In this document: positions 1 to 9,526 of the stretch, piece after piece
How the letters are laid out: every line of letters starts with the position of its first letter
How positions within the stretch are numbered: position 1 is the stretch's first letter
From: Acidaminococcus sp.
GTDB lineage: Bacteria > Bacillota > Negativicutes > Acidaminococcales > Acidaminococcaceae
DNA: 64,000 nucleotides
NCBI GenBank assembly: GCA_022482815.1
Contig: JAKVOM010000001.1
Span: 372,001 to 436,000 of the forward strand
Reading direction: 5' to 3'
Made by a program: the position numbers and the translations under genes
Notes under the pieces: model-generated
Told to the model about the DNA's origin: nothing
The model's database searches: none
The model's input: the letters and a program-made list of their open reading frames with translations, nothing else

Positions 1-1077
1 CTGAGTAATCGGAATGATTCTTTGATCCAGGTTTACATACTGCGCAGCAACTTCCGCCAATTGCCCTTCGTTCATCTCGCAGGTCATGACAGCTTTGGCA
101 TGAGCGCACACTTCTTCAAATCTCTTTCCGGGGAACGGCCACAGCGTGATAGGACGGAACAGTCCTGCTTTAATGCCCATGCTGCGTGCCTTGTCAATGG
201 CACTCTTTACAGAGCGGGACACGAGGCCGACGGACAAGATAACGATATCAGCATCTTCCATACGATATTCTTCGTAAGCTTCAATATCAGCAACATGGTC
301 ATTGATCTTTCCCACCAGGTGTTTAATCGCTGCATTAATCGCTTTGTGATCACTGGTGATAGGAAAACCGGTATCATCGTGCACAAGGCCGCTGGCAAAC
401 CAACGGTATCCGTCACCAAAGCTGGCCATGGGATGAACCTCATTGGTACTGTTATCAAAAGGCTGATATTCCTCAGGCGGGCAGGTAGGTTTCGTGCGAT
501 TGATAACCGTCAGCTCGCTCGGATCCGGAATGCGAACTTTTTCACTCATATGCGCCAGTGTTGCGTCTGACAGCATAATGACGGGAGTACGGTACTTTTC
601 TGCCAGATTAAAGGCCCGGACCGTTTGATAGTAAGTTTCAGCTACGGAACAGGGGGCCAGGGTAATAATCGGATGGTCACCATGGGTTCCCCAGCGCGCT
701 TCCATGAAATCGCCCTGCGCCGGGACGGTAGCAACGCCCTGGCAAGGTCCCTGCCGCATCACATCAACGACAACACAAGGAACCTCTGCCATCATGCCGT
801 AGGACAAATTTTCCTGCATCAAGGTGAAACCCGGGCCGCTCGTTGCCGTCATTGCTTTGGCACCGGCCGTCGAAGCACCGATGACGACAGCAATGGAACC
901 AAGTTCATCCTCCATCTGCATAAACTTGCCGCCATGCTGAGGGAGCAGCTCGGAAGATAATTCAGCGATTTCTGTGGCAGGCGTAATCGGGTAGCCGGCA
1001 AAAAAACTCATTCCCGCAGCTAAAGCCCCTCTGACGCAAGCTTCGTTACCAGTCATAATTTTGTACTGTTCGCTCAT
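1..1077 (-). CDS. 2-oxoacid:ferredoxin oxidoreductase alpha subunit (KorA/VorB type), 3' end cut by window edge
   Basis: The reading frame starts at an ATG at 1077 and stays open to the left edge, so the C-terminus is missing. The visible 359 residues match the alpha (pyrimidine/core) subunit of 2-oxoacid:ferredoxin oxidoreductases, which oxidatively decarboxylate 2-oxoglutarate or branched-chain 2-oxoacids to acyl-CoA and reduce ferredoxin. Family landmarks are the N-terminal GNEACVRGALAAG and FAGYPITPATEI, the EDELGSIAVVIGAS segment, TSGPGF, and a second domain around VGLVSRSVKSAID. It starts 1 nt after the stop of the small ferredoxin gene at 1079-1282, so the two form one operon. The beta and gamma subunits are presumably further left. 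2-Oxoglutarate is the likely substrate in a glutamate fermenter, but the sequence does not settle this. Confidence 0.9.
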   Translation of the reverse strand, partial: MSEQYKIMTGNEACVRGALAAGMSFFAGYPITPATEIAELSSELLPQHGGKFMQMEDELGSIAVVIGASTAGAKAMTATSGPGFTLMQENLSYGMMAEVPCVVVDVMRQGPCQGVATVPAQGDFMEARWGTHGDHPIITLAPCSVAETYYQTVRAFNLAEKYRTPVIMLSDATLAHMSEKVRIPDPSELTVINRTKPTCPPEEYQPFDNSTNEVHPMASFGDGYRWFASGLVHDDTGFPITSDHKAINAAIKHLVGKINDHVADIEAYEEYRMEDADIVILSVGLVSRSVKSAIDKARSMGIKAGLFRPITLWPFPGKRFEEVCAHAKAVMTCEMNEGQLAEVAAQYVNLDQRIIPITQ

Positions 1078-1078
1078 T

Positions 1079-1282
1079 TTAGATCCCCTCCACTCTGATG
1101 GCGAAATCCGGACAACGTAATTCGCATAGTCTGCATAAAATGCAGGCATCCGGGTTAACGACTTTCGGTCTGCCGTACTCGTCTGCTTTCAGCACCTCTC
1201 TGGGACATGTTCCGTAGCAAAGGCCACAGGATTTGCAGTAATTTGGATTCAATTCAAAGTGAAGTCTCTTCTTAACCGCCAT
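1079..1282 (-). CDS. 2 x 4Fe-4S ferredoxin subunit of the 2-oxoacid oxidoreductase (KorD/delta type)
   Basis: This 67-residue protein has two classical 4Fe-4S motifs, CKSCGLCYGTCP and CILCRLCELRCP. It is the small electron-transfer subunit that shuttles electrons from the thiamine/iron-sulfur core to ferredoxin in four-subunit KorABCD/VorABCD enzymes. The ATG at 1282 has an AAGGGGAG ribosome binding site. Its stop lies 1 nt before the start of the alpha subunit, so it is the first gene of the operon. Confidence 0.9.
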   Translation of the reverse strand: MAVKKRLHFELNPNYCKSCGLCYGTCPREVLKADEYGRPKVVNPDACILCRLCELRCPDFAIRVEGI

Positions 1283-2022
1283 TTCGATCTCCCCTTTACT
1301 GAATGACTGTCTGTAGTATGAAAATAGGTTTCATGTCTGTAGCCTACCACTACACAGGCAATAACAATAGCATCGAAATGCGAACTGTTTTATCATGTAA
1401 AGTGATAAATGTGTAAAATATTCTGTCAATTTATTTACGGTTTATCTGATTACTTTACTTTTCCCCTCTTTTTTATTTCTGAATACTGTATACTTTCTTT
1501 TTTTGCGATACAACCAATCGGGAAGTTCTATAAACGGCAGCGGCGGTAAAAGCTGTGGCGCTTCGCGCGAAAAGAAAGCTGTGACGCTGTGGCCGCCAAA
1601 GGCGGCAAGAAAGAGGATAGGCGCTGTGAAAAAATAAAAAGCGCTTTTAGCTTTTTGGCATATGGCATATAGCCCAGTAAAGTGGATAGTGGCTAGTGGA
1701 GAGTGGTTAGCACTGTAGTGCTGACAGCTACTTTGGCGGATTCTTGAGATAGAATGCAGCGAGCAGCTAGTAGAAAATAAAGGCGCTTTTGGATTATGGT
1801 ATTTAGCCTCGCTGCAGCAGTGTGGTGAAGGTTTTGATTCAAATAAATATGATGTAAAACCTGAAATTTAGCAGATAACCTAAATTTCAGGTTTTATTTT
1901 TTATAAGTTCAAAGAAAAATGCCTTGTCATTTTTCGTCCACAGGCGGAATGCGGGCTGCGGGCGGCGGAAAGCGTGAAAAAGGGCTGTGAAGAATGGGTT
2001 TTCATTCTCCACAGTCCCCTTT
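1283..2022. repeat. Intergenic block of dispersed repeats
   Basis: No gene is seen. The first 200 bases are AT-rich and should hold the oxidoreductase operon promoter. 1551-1612 is a copy of the GGCGCTTCGCGC repeat also found near 13990, 32762 and 39637. 1681-1770 is a copy of the AGTGGCTAGTGG family. 1783-1985 is an approximately 200-bp repeat whose second copy lies at 42042-42245. A hairpin at 1857-1902 (15-bp arms, then a T run) looks like a + strand terminator, and 1977-2024 forms the hairpin terminator of the LysR gene to the right. Confidence 0.65.
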
Positions 2023-2955
2023 TTACCGATTGGAACCAGTATCTTTTGCCTCTTCATTAAGATGGCATTTGCTGAAACAGATAAATTTTCTGGCTGCAGC
2101 CGATAATGTCCGGTCTTTCATAATCACAAACGAACGGGTCGTATTGAGTTTATTTGCCACGGTCGGATCATCAGAGACCAGAGGACGACAGAAAGATTCT
2201 GCATCGTCCAGCGTTTCCTTCTCGCCCGCACAAATAATGGCAACGGCTTCCTTTTCCCTGCCCCACATCATTGCATTGCTGCGTGACGTTGAAATGCTCA
2301 TGATGGTGGGATGGATATCGGCTCGTTCAAAGATAAACTGCAGCGTTCCCGAAAATCCGCGGGATATAGCAATAGGCACCTGCTCCAGCAGAGAAAGAGG
2401 CACTTCCTTTTCATAAGGCGAAATCCACGGGTTGTTGTACCCGCAGTAAGCACTCAGCCTTTCCCTGGCAGTGATGGCTTCTTCCAGGTCAACCGGCAGC
2501 AGATTCGCCGTGCGTATGACTCCTATTTCGATGACACCGGACCGCAGCAGTCCTACAATCTCATTGGAATTCATTTCATAAATTGCGAATCGGATGCGGG
2601 GGTGTTCCCTACGAAACTGCAAAAAAATCCGGGTCATAATCGTATCGGGGTACGCCTGCGTCATGCCCACGCGAACGGTACCCTGGATTCCTTCCTCGTA
2701 CGCTTGGATCTCTTTGTGAGCCGCGTCCTCCAGAAGAATCATATGCTTTGCTTTTTCATATAGAATCTTCCCGGCTTCCGTTGGCTCCATATGTCTGGCG
2801 TTACGGATAAAAAGTTGGGAATGATATTCTTCTTCAAACTGTTTGACCTGACTGCTTAATGCAGACTGGGCTACATGAAGATAACGAGCCGTAGCAGACA
2901 AGGTACCACATTCGACGATTTTTACGAAGTTTCGATAAAAATCCAGATTCATCAT
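2023..2955 (-). CDS. LysR-family transcriptional regulator
   Basis: The 310-residue protein has the typical LysR layout. An N-terminal winged helix-turn-helix (about residues 3-62, with TLSATARYLHVAQSALSSQV as the recognition region) is followed by a periplasmic-binding-protein-like effector domain (about 90-300). The ATG at 2955 has a GGAGGGATC site. It lies between the oxidoreductase operon and the first DAACS symporter, both on the same strand, so either could be a target; the effector is unknown. Its stop codon is embedded in a long hairpin terminator (1977-2024). Confidence 0.88.
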   Translation of the reverse strand: MMNLDFYRNFVKIVECGTLSATARYLHVAQSALSSQVKQFEEEYHSQLFIRNARHMEPTEAGKILYEKAKHMILLEDAAHKEIQAYEEGIQGTVRVGMTQAYPDTIMTRIFLQFRREHPRIRFAIYEMNSNEIVGLLRSGVIEIGVIRTANLLPVDLEEAITARERLSAYCGYNNPWISPYEKEVPLSLLEQVPIAISRGFSGTLQFIFERADIHPTIMSISTSRSNAMMWGREKEAVAIICAGEKETLDDAESFCRPLVSDDPTVANKLNTTRSFVIMKDRTLSAAARKFICFSKCHLNEEAKDTGSNR

Positions 2956-3238
2956 GATCCCTCCTTTACTTATCCAAGTTTTCGTTTTTGTGAAGGAAGA
3001 TGGCAGAAGAAGGGGATGTGAAAAACGTTTATTTTTTCACATTCCCTTCTCTGCAAACCGTCACCTTTTCCTGCTATAACGGTTTTACATCAATCCCTTG
3101 ATTTTTGCAGGCAGAGCTGCTTATTGGTATCTATCCCGACATAGAAGCAAGTGACCTGCTGCACAAGAGGTATGAACAGCTCCGGGCGGATTCGCTTAAT
3201 TCCAAGCTTTCGCAGTTTATATCCCGCCCTTTGCTGCC
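2956..3238. other. Spacer with hairpin; no convincing gene
   Basis: A 17-bp-arm hairpin at 3009-3049 (GGGGATGTG / CACATTCCC) belongs to the long-hairpin family seen throughout the window and probably ends the DAACS transcript. 3060-3235 has a short open minus frame without a recognisable family or start, so I do not call a gene there. Confidence 0.5.
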
Positions 3239-4459
3239 TCAGGAATTAAATACTTTTTCATCCAGCATATTCATAGATTTTGCAACGATAATCGTCCCGG
3301 CAAGGTCACCGCTGACGTTTGCCGTAGTATGCGGAATATCAATGATCGGCCAGATAGCAGCGAGAATAGGCACGAGTGTCAGCGGGAAGCCCAGCGTCTG
3401 AAGCAATACGGAGGACATCACAATACCGGCTCCTTTGACACCGGCAGCACCGATAGAAAGCACCAGGCCCAGGAACACAAACTGAACGCAGGAACCGAGC
3501 GTCACCGGCACATTAAACAGATTGGAAGCAAAAATGGAGATACAGCCGATACCCACTGCCATGCCGTTCATATTGCAGGTGTTGCCGAGCGGAAGGCAGA
3601 AGCCGTAGATTTTTTCCGGAACGCCAAGTTTATCATTGGCAATCTTAAGTTCCAGCGGAAGCGTAGCCGCAGAAGACGTGGTACTGGCTGCCACGACCAT
3701 ACAAGGCATGATGTTCTTCAGATATTTCATCATGCTCTGTTTTGCCAGGAAACGAACCATCAAAGGCTGCACAATGAAGATAATGACGAGGCAGGCAGCC
3801 CAGTCCGTGGCAATGAAGTTCAGGACCTGCGTCATCATTTCACCGCTGAGGCTCTTTACCATATCCGCAACCAGTGCCATGATGCCGATAGGAGAATACT
3901 TCATGACGTAGTCCGTCATCTTCAGCATGACACCGGCGGCCTTATCGATCATTTCGACTAAACCTTTGTACGGGTCCCCCAGGGCGAGCAGTACGATACC
4001 GGTGAAAATAGCGAAAATAATGATCTGCAGCGTATTGCCCTTTGCCAGAGATTCAAAGATATTCGTAGGAATCCATTGAATGGCATTGTCGACAAAGCTG
4101 TAAGAAACAGCCTTGGCCGCTTTACCGCTCGTCAGCAAATCAGTGACGCCCTGACCCGGCTGAGTAATCATGGCAAAGCCCATACCCAGCGCTGCGGCAA
4201 AAGCAGACGTCACAATATAAAAAGCTACAATCCGCACACCCACACGGCGGAGCTGTTTAATATCTCCCATTTTGCACACGCCGCTTATCAGCGTAAAGAG
4301 AACCAGCGGTGCAATCAGCATCTTTAAGAGCCGAAGGAAAATATCCCCGAAGGGTTTGATATAAGGTACGGCTGCCGGCAGGAATTTTCCGATCAGGCCG
4401 CCTACAATAATTGCAATGACAATTTGTTTCCAAAGGGCCATCTTAAAGAATTTACCCAT
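3239..4459 (-). CDS. DAACS-family Na+ (or H+)/dicarboxylate-amino acid symporter, copy 1
   Basis: The protein of about 406 residues belongs to the dicarboxylate/amino acid:cation symporter family (GltP/GltT/DctA/SstT relatives), which takes up glutamate, aspartate, serine/threonine or C4-dicarboxylates with cations. It shows the family's eight-helix pattern, the serine-rich re-entrant loop around AASTTSSAATLPLE, the NMNG motif in helix 7 and the second hairpin near the C-terminus. An upstream in-frame TTG lies inside the GAGGAGAG ribosome binding site, so the ATG at 4459 (MGKFFKM) is the start; this also matches the paralogue at 6816-8036. The two copies are about 90 percent identical by eye. 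The substrate cannot be read from sequence; neighbouring deaminase genes suggest an amino acid. Confidence 0.92.
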   Translation of the reverse strand: MGKFFKMALWKQIVIAIIVGGLIGKFLPAAVPYIKPFGDIFLRLLKMLIAPLVLFTLISGVCKMGDIKQLRRVGVRIVAFYIVTSAFAAALGMGFAMITQPGQGVTDLLTSGKAAKAVSYSFVDNAIQWIPTNIFESLAKGNTLQIIIFAIFTGIVLLALGDPYKGLVEMIDKAAGVMLKMTDYVMKYSPIGIMALVADMVKSLSGEMMTQVLNFIATDWAACLVIIFIVQPLMVRFLAKQSMMKYLKNIMPCMVVAASTTSSAATLPLELKIANDKLGVPEKIYGFCLPLGNTCNMNGMAVGIGCISIFASNLFNVPVTLGSCVQFVFLGLVLSIGAAGVKGAGIVMSSVLLQTLGFPLTLVPILAAIWPIIDIPHTTANVSGDLAGTIIVAKSMNMLDEKVFNS

Positions 4460-4490
4460 CAAAATCACTCTCCTCAAATATGGTTTGCCG

Positions 4491-4571
4491 TTAATTTATT
4501 TTGCTCAGCCGCGATGCTGCGGCGATTTTCAGGAACCGGTCAATATCTGCAAAACGATGACAATACAGCGG
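4491..4571 (-). pseudogene. 3' remnant of a class V aminotransferase gene
   Basis: Read on the minus strand, this stretch gives PLYCHRFADIDRFLKIAA followed by a shifted tail. It aligns base by base with the C-terminal codons of the intact aminotransferase at 8078-9358 (PLHCHSFADIDQFLKITA). It sits in the same place relative to its symporter as the intact gene does to symporter copy 2. The rest of the gene is absent, so this is a deletion scar in one arm of a tandem duplication. Confidence 0.8.
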
Positions 4572-5268
4572 CAAGTTCCGTTACTAACGCGTCCTTTTGC
4601 ATCAAAAAAATAAGCTGCTCACTTTCATGAAGACTTTTTACTCAGCAGCCTTAAAGCACGTAAATTCTACAGAATTTTCAAAAAATAACTATCATTTTTT
4701 CTGAAGGCCTTTATCTGCTTCGCGAATTCAACTTTCTTCGAATACGCTGTCCCATGAGATCCAATATGGCATTTTTATACAATAAACAATAAAATTCTGC
4801 CTGAACTTTTAGTAACAGAAAAAATGAACTTTGATTATGATTGCAGGGCCCATCAAGCTATAATCACATTTTTCTGATTTTTATTCGTCTTTTCCTTTAC
4901 ATCATAAATAATATCATTTCAAGAATGGCCGTTCTAATACCATTTCCAGTAACTTAATATACGGAATCACCTATAGTTACCCATCATTTTTCGCGATAGA
5001 TGCTTTCGCATTCATGATTTCAGAAATACGGTTAAAATAAGTCAGTTTGCTGCCTTTATAATTTTTATCGGTTTCAATTCGAATACTTTTATAGTTCTAC
5101 TTCCGAGAAAAAAAGAGCTGCCGCACACTAATGCAGCAGCTCTTCGAACCGATTTGCAGTATAGACAATTCTCGTACCACGATGACTCCCCGGAACCGAA
5201 TTATGGTTCTAAGGGAAATAAATTTTGTATGATTTTTTACCCAGATAAGATAAGACCCGTATGTTCCT
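4572..5268. other. AT-rich upstream region, diverged duplicate of 9407-9830
   Basis: No gene is seen. 4870-5145 aligns with 9490-9824: both share an ATATCATTT box, a TTCTAATACC stretch, CCTATAGTTA and a terminal GAGCTGC hairpin. It probably supplies promoter and regulatory sites for symporter copy 1. The AAATGATATCATTT palindrome that is perfect in the other copy is degenerate here. Confidence 0.6.
5107..5144 (-). terminator. Rho-independent terminator after the threonine dehydratase gene
   Basis: An AGAGCTGC / GCAGCTCT hairpin on the minus strand is followed by seven T residues. The same hairpin occurs at 9785-9824, supporting duplication of the whole block. Confidence 0.8.
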
Positions 5269-6225
5269 TTACATTTTTCCTTCGCAGATTCGATCAATCA
5301 GGGAAAAATCAACGTTGCCTCCGGAGAGGAAGAAGACGACTTTGTCCTCTTTCTTGAAACGAAGTTTCCCCTGTAGCACAGCTCCCAGCGTCATGCAGGA
5401 GCTCGGTTCGGCTACAATCTTTCCCTTGAGTACCAATGTTTTTACAGCTTCGGCGATATATTTTTCCTCTACCGGAATCACCTGGTCCACTTTTTCCTGA
5501 ACAATAGGGAATGTCTTATCTCCCGGTTTAGCACTTGTGGTTCCGTCAGCAATCGTATTTCCTGATTTAATTTCCGTAGGTTTCCCGGCAGCAAGACTGA
5601 CCGTGTACCGGCTGCACTGCGCCGGCTCGCATCCATAAACCTTGATTTCCGGTTTTACGCTCTTCACAGCAAAAGCGACGCCGCTGATCAGCCCGCCTCC
5701 GCCAATCGGAACGACGACAGCATCGGCTTCCGGCAGCTGCTTCATGATTTCCAGTCCGGCCGTACCCTGCCCGGCCATGACATCATAATCATCAAAAGGA
5801 TGGATGAAGCAGGCTTTCTTTTCCTCCGCAATTTGTCTGGCGATGATAAAGCGCTGCGATTTTTCGCACAGCACCATCTTGGCGCCCAATGCTTGTACTG
5901 CTTCCTTCTTCACGTCCGGAGCCCCTTCCGGCATGACAACCGTTACGGGAACGCCGAGTAATTTCCCGGCGAAAGCAACGCCGCGGCCATGATTTCCGCT
6001 GGAAGCCGTGACAATCCCATTTTTCAGCGTTCCCGGAGACAACTGCAGTGCCTTATTGAGAGCGCCGCGAATTTTAAACGCGTTGATTCGCTGCATATTT
6101 TCTGCTTTCACATATACCTGGCACCCAGCTATCTCATCGAGATTCTGCAGTCTGATGAGCGGGGTTTCGTACACATACGGACGAATCCTTTCCTGTGCTT
6201 CCTTGATTGCTTCCAGTGACAGCAT
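5269..6225 (-). CDS. Threonine/serine dehydratase, PLP-dependent (TdcB/IlvA catalytic type, no ACT domain)
   Basis: The 318-residue fold-type II PLP enzyme deaminates threonine to 2-oxobutyrate, or serine to pyruvate, plus ammonia. The Schiff-base lysine is K51 in NAFKIRG, the cofactor asparagine lies in SSGNHG (about 76-80) and the phosphate-binding loop is GGGG (about 174-177). There is no C-terminal ACT or regulatory domain, as in catabolic TdcB-like enzymes. The ATG at 6225 is chosen because GGAGGTGTG lies 6-8 nt upstream; a longer frame from 6264 has no such site. RidA is encoded just upstream on the same strand, which fits because RidA hydrolyses the enamine/imine released by this enzyme. 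Confidence 0.92.
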   Translation of the reverse strand: MLSLEAIKEAQERIRPYVYETPLIRLQNLDEIAGCQVYVKAENMQRINAFKIRGALNKALQLSPGTLKNGIVTASSGNHGRGVAFAGKLLGVPVTVVMPEGAPDVKKEAVQALGAKMVLCEKSQRFIIARQIAEEKKACFIHPFDDYDVMAGQGTAGLEIMKQLPEADAVVVPIGGGGLISGVAFAVKSVKPEIKVYGCEPAQCSRYTVSLAAGKPTEIKSGNTIADGTTSAKPGDKTFPIVQEKVDQVIPVEEKYIAEAVKTLVLKGKIVAEPSSCMTLGAVLQGKLRFKKEDKVVFFLSGGNVDFSLIDRICEGKM

Positions 6226-6347
6226 ACAAACACACCTCCATTTTTCAGGAACCTGAATATACAAGAGAGGGAAAGAGCCTTTTGGTACTCTTTCCCTTCC
6301 CCATTCAAAGCCAAATCTCCATTTTTCTCAGTATGATATTTTCCCTA

Positions 6348-6806
6348 TTATTTTTTGATTTTTACAATCAGTTCCACTTCGCAGGGAGCATCGTTGGGCA
6401 GATTGGCGCAGCCTACAGCGCTCCTTGCATGAGCACCTTTTTCCCCAAACACTTTATAAAGCAGTTCGGAGGCCCCATCAATGACTTTGGACTGCTGATT
6501 GAACTCCGGTGCGGAATTTACGAAGCCCGTCATTTTAACGATTTGTTCTACGTTATCCAGGCTGCCCGCATACTTTTTAATCAGAGCGAGACAGCTCAGA
6601 CAGCACCGTTCGGCACATGCCTTACCTTGTTCAAGAGTAATTTCCTTACCAAGTTTACCCCGCATGATCAGTTTGCCGTCTTTTTTCGGCGTTTGACCTG
6701 CCGTAAAAAGCAGGTCACCTGCTACCACACAAGGAGTATAAATAGCTCCGGGCGGATTAGGCGGGGGCAGTTCGATTCCAAGTTCATGCAGTTTATCTTC
6801 TATCAT
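6348..6806 (-). CDS. RidA/YjgF-YER057c-family enamine/imine deaminase
   Basis: The 152-residue protein is the longer YjgF-like subgroup. Landmarks include LPPPNPPGAIYTPCVVAGDLL, FTAGQTP and the C-terminal ARSAVGCANLPNDAPCEVEL, where the arginine of ARSAVG is the usual substrate-binding residue. RidA proteins trap or hydrolyse reactive 2-aminoacrylate-type intermediates made by PLP dehydratases, and the dehydratase follows downstream. It begins 9 nt after the stop of symporter copy 2, so symporter, RidA and dehydratase probably share a transcript. Confidence 0.9.
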   Translation of the reverse strand: MIEDKLHELGIELPPPNPPGAIYTPCVVAGDLLFTAGQTPKKDGKLIMRGKLGKEITLEQGKACAERCCLSCLALIKKYAGSLDNVEQIVKMTGFVNSAPEFNQQSKVIDGASELLYKVFGEKGAHARSAVGCANLPNDAPCEVELIVKIKK

Positions 6807-6815
6807 TTCTTCTCC

Positions 6816-8036
6816 TTAAGAATTAAACAGTTCTTCATCCAGCATATCCATAGATTTTGCAACTACAATCGTTCCGGCCAAGTCGCCGCTGACGTTTGCC
6901 GTGGTATGAGGAATATCAATAATCGGCCAGATAGCAGCGAGAATAGGCACGAGTGTCAGAGGGTACCCCAGAGTCTGAAGCAGTACGGAAGACATCACGA
7001 TACCGGCACCTTTCACACCGGCAGCACCGATGGAAAGCACCAGACCCAGGAACACGAACTGGACACAGGAGCCGAGCGTAATCGGCACATTAAACAGGTT
7101 GGAAGCAAAAATTGAAATGCAGCCGATAGCTACAGCCATGCCGTTCATATTGCAGGTATTGCCAAGCGGAAGGCAGAAACCATAAATCTTTTCAGGTACA
7201 CCCAGCTTGTCATGAGCAATTTTGAGTTCCAGCGGAAGCGTAGCCGCGGAAGAGGTCGTGCTGGCTGCCACGACCATACAGGGCATGATGTTCTTCAGAT
7301 ATTTCATCATGCTCTGTTTTGCCAGGAGACGAACCAGCAGAGGCTGCACGATAAAGATAATGACGAGGCAGGCAGCCCAGTCGGTAGCAATAAAGTTCAG
7401 CACTTGTGCCATCATCTTGCCGCTGAGGCTGTTCACCATATCTGCAACCAGTGCCAGAATACCGATGGGAGAATACTTCATGACGTAATCCGTCATCTTC
7501 AGCATGACGCCTGCTGCCTTATCGATGAGTTCCACAAAGCCCTTGTATGGTTCTCCCAAAGCCAGCAGCACTACGCCGCTGAAAATTGCGAAGACGATGA
7601 TCTGGAGCGTATTGCCTTTAGCCAGAGATTCAAAGATGTTCGTAGGAATCCATTGAATGGCATTATCAATGAAACTGTAAGAAACAGCTTTAGCTGCTTT
7701 GCCGGTCGTCAGCAGATCCGTAACACCCTGACCGGGCTGGGTAATCATAGCAAAGCCCATACCCAGCGCCGCAGCAAAAGTAGAGGTCAGCACATAGAAG
7801 GCTACAATCCGCACACCCACACGGCGAAGCTGATGAATATCGCCCATTTTGCAGACGCCGCTCGTCAACGTGAAGAGAACCAGCGGGGCAATCAGCATCT
7901 TTAACAGCCGGAGGAAAATGTCCCCAAAAGGTTTGAGGACAGGAACAGCCGCCGGGAAGAATTTCCCGATGAGTCCACCCAGGATAATGGCAATAACAAT
8001 TTGTTTCCATAGGGCCATCTTAAAAAATTTTCCCAT
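6816..8036 (-). CDS. DAACS-family symporter, copy 2
   Basis: The 406-residue paralogue of the 3239-4459 gene has the same membrane pattern and AASTTSSAATLPLE and NMNG motifs. Most differences are conservative. Its ATG has a GGAGTG site. It follows the class V aminotransferase by 41 nt and precedes ridA by 9 nt, suggesting an operon aminotransferase-symporter-ridA-dehydratase that imports and deaminates an amino acid. The substrate is inferred only as an amino acid or dicarboxylate. Confidence 0.92.
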   Translation of the reverse strand: MGKFFKMALWKQIVIAIILGGLIGKFFPAAVPVLKPFGDIFLRLLKMLIAPLVLFTLTSGVCKMGDIHQLRRVGVRIVAFYVLTSTFAAALGMGFAMITQPGQGVTDLLTTGKAAKAVSYSFIDNAIQWIPTNIFESLAKGNTLQIIVFAIFSGVVLLALGEPYKGFVELIDKAAGVMLKMTDYVMKYSPIGILALVADMVNSLSGKMMAQVLNFIATDWAACLVIIFIVQPLLVRLLAKQSMMKYLKNIMPCMVVAASTTSSAATLPLELKIAHDKLGVPEKIYGFCLPLGNTCNMNGMAVAIGCISIFASNLFNVPITLGSCVQFVFLGLVLSIGAAGVKGAGIVMSSVLLQTLGYPLTLVPILAAIWPIIDIPHTTANVSGDLAGTIVVAKSMDMLDEELFNS

Positions 8037-8077
8037 TCAAACCACACTCCTTTACCTTACTGTGCCCTGACGTTAAT

Positions 8078-9358
8078 TTATTTTTTCTCCGCCGCAATAT
8101 CTGCGGTAATTTTCAGGAACTGATCAATATCCGCAAAACTGTGGCAATGCAGCGGTGATACACGAATGCAGCCCGTGAGGCCCAGGGACTCCACAATCCG
8201 TTTGGAGTACAGACTGGTATTGATTCTTTCAAAAACGGTCACACCGCGGCGATAATATTCTTCCCGCAGAGCGGTATAGTCCCACTCTTTGATGCCGATA
8301 GCGGCAATCAAATCGCGGTCTACCGTATCCGGTGTATCGGTGTAGACTTCAACGCCCGGAATATGTCTGAGACCCTTGACGCTTTCGCTTCCTTCCAGCA
8401 TATGGTGCAGCAGCGACAGTTCCTGTTTATGGATAGCCGATATACCTGCATCATACTGAGTCTTTCTGTCTTTGGAATCCGTGTATTGAGTACCAATCCA
8501 CGCCACATAATCAACGACAGCACTCATAGCAGCATAATTAGGATGCGGGAACGTCCCCAGTTCCCATTCTTTTTCCGGTTTGGCAATCAGCTTATCGTGC
8601 GGCATCCTGGCAACCCGGTCAGATACGTAGCCGTACCCGCAGCCGCGAATACCGAATGCTTTGTAAGGAGCAAAATTCATACCGTCAAGCCCATACTCAG
8701 ACACGTGAAGAACGGCATGCGGCATGTGCTGCACCGCGTCAGAGATAATGTAGACATCCGGGTTGATAGTACGGGCACGCCTTACGATTTCCTTAATATC
8801 AATAATGCTGCCGGTGATATTGGAAGCGCTCATAACGCTGATCAGTGCCGTATCTTTATCTACATGGCGGATGACCTCATCCACATCAACATTACCCGTC
8901 TTGGGATTGGCTTTCGCTACTCGTACTTCACGCCCGGTGCGTCCGGCATAAACGGCAACAGCGTCGTAAGCAGAAGGGTGTTCAATGGAAGAAACAACGA
9001 CGTTGCTGCCCTTCGCATTTTCCAAAATGACCCGCACAATACGGAACATGACCTGCGAAGCAGTAAGTTCCGTCACGAGGGCACCCTGTCCTTCCTTCGC
9101 GCCAAAGATAATCTGCATAATATCATGAATACCTTTTTCCTTGACAGCCCTTAAATGCATAGAGATATCATGATATCTTTCCGGGCAGTCCGGAATCATT
9201 TCGTATTTTGCCTTGGCTTCCACGGCTGCCTTTAAGCGCAGCGACCCTCCAGAATTTTCAAAAAACAGTCTCTTTCTTCCTTTTGGATCTTCATCCACAT
9301 AGTAGAACTTACTTTTGATTTCCTTAATGAAATCATCGCTGAAATAACTTTGCTCCAT
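8078..9358 (-). CDS. Class V aminotransferase-fold PLP enzyme
   Basis: The 426-residue fold-type I enzyme belongs to the class V group (cysteine desulfurase/isopenicillin epimerase-like). Landmarks are SSIEHPSAYD (about 124-132), SASNITGSIIDI (about 177-188), the cofactor aspartate in ISDAVQHMPH (D207) and the Schiff-base lysine K233 in APYKAFG. No catalytic cysteine loop of the NifS/SufS kind is obvious near the C-terminus, so a lyase, aminotransferase or epimerase role on an amino acid is more likely than desulfuration. The ATG at 9358 is preceded by AGGAGGTGCGG; a longer frame from 9406 is not supported. The 3' end of a second copy survives at 4491-4571. Confidence 0.85.
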   Translation of the reverse strand: MEQSYFSDDFIKEIKSKFYYVDEDPKGRKRLFFENSGGSLRLKAAVEAKAKYEMIPDCPERYHDISMHLRAVKEKGIHDIMQIIFGAKEGQGALVTELTASQVMFRIVRVILENAKGSNVVVSSIEHPSAYDAVAVYAGRTGREVRVAKANPKTGNVDVDEVIRHVDKDTALISVMSASNITGSIIDIKEIVRRARTINPDVYIISDAVQHMPHAVLHVSEYGLDGMNFAPYKAFGIRGCGYGYVSDRVARMPHDKLIAKPEKEWELGTFPHPNYAAMSAVVDYVAWIGTQYTDSKDRKTQYDAGISAIHKQELSLLHHMLEGSESVKGLRHIPGVEVYTDTPDTVDRDLIAAIGIKEWDYTALREEYYRRGVTVFERINTSLYSKRIVESLGLTGCIRVSPLHCHSFADIDQFLKITADIAAEKK

Positions 9359-9526
9359 GTACCGCACCTCCTGTGATTTGACCTGCCATTGGAATATGAT
9401 AAGCAATAACTTTCTGCCAATACGTCCGTGGCAGAAAAAAATTAAACTTAATAATTGTTATAATAGTTTACAATTCTATAATTTCTCGCTTTATAATTTT
9501 TCGTTCGGTTTTATCCTTTATATAAT

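Noticed and set aside
3060-3235. A short minus-strand gene between the LysR and symporter genes
   Set aside because: The frame has no convincing start, ribosome binding site or recognisable family.
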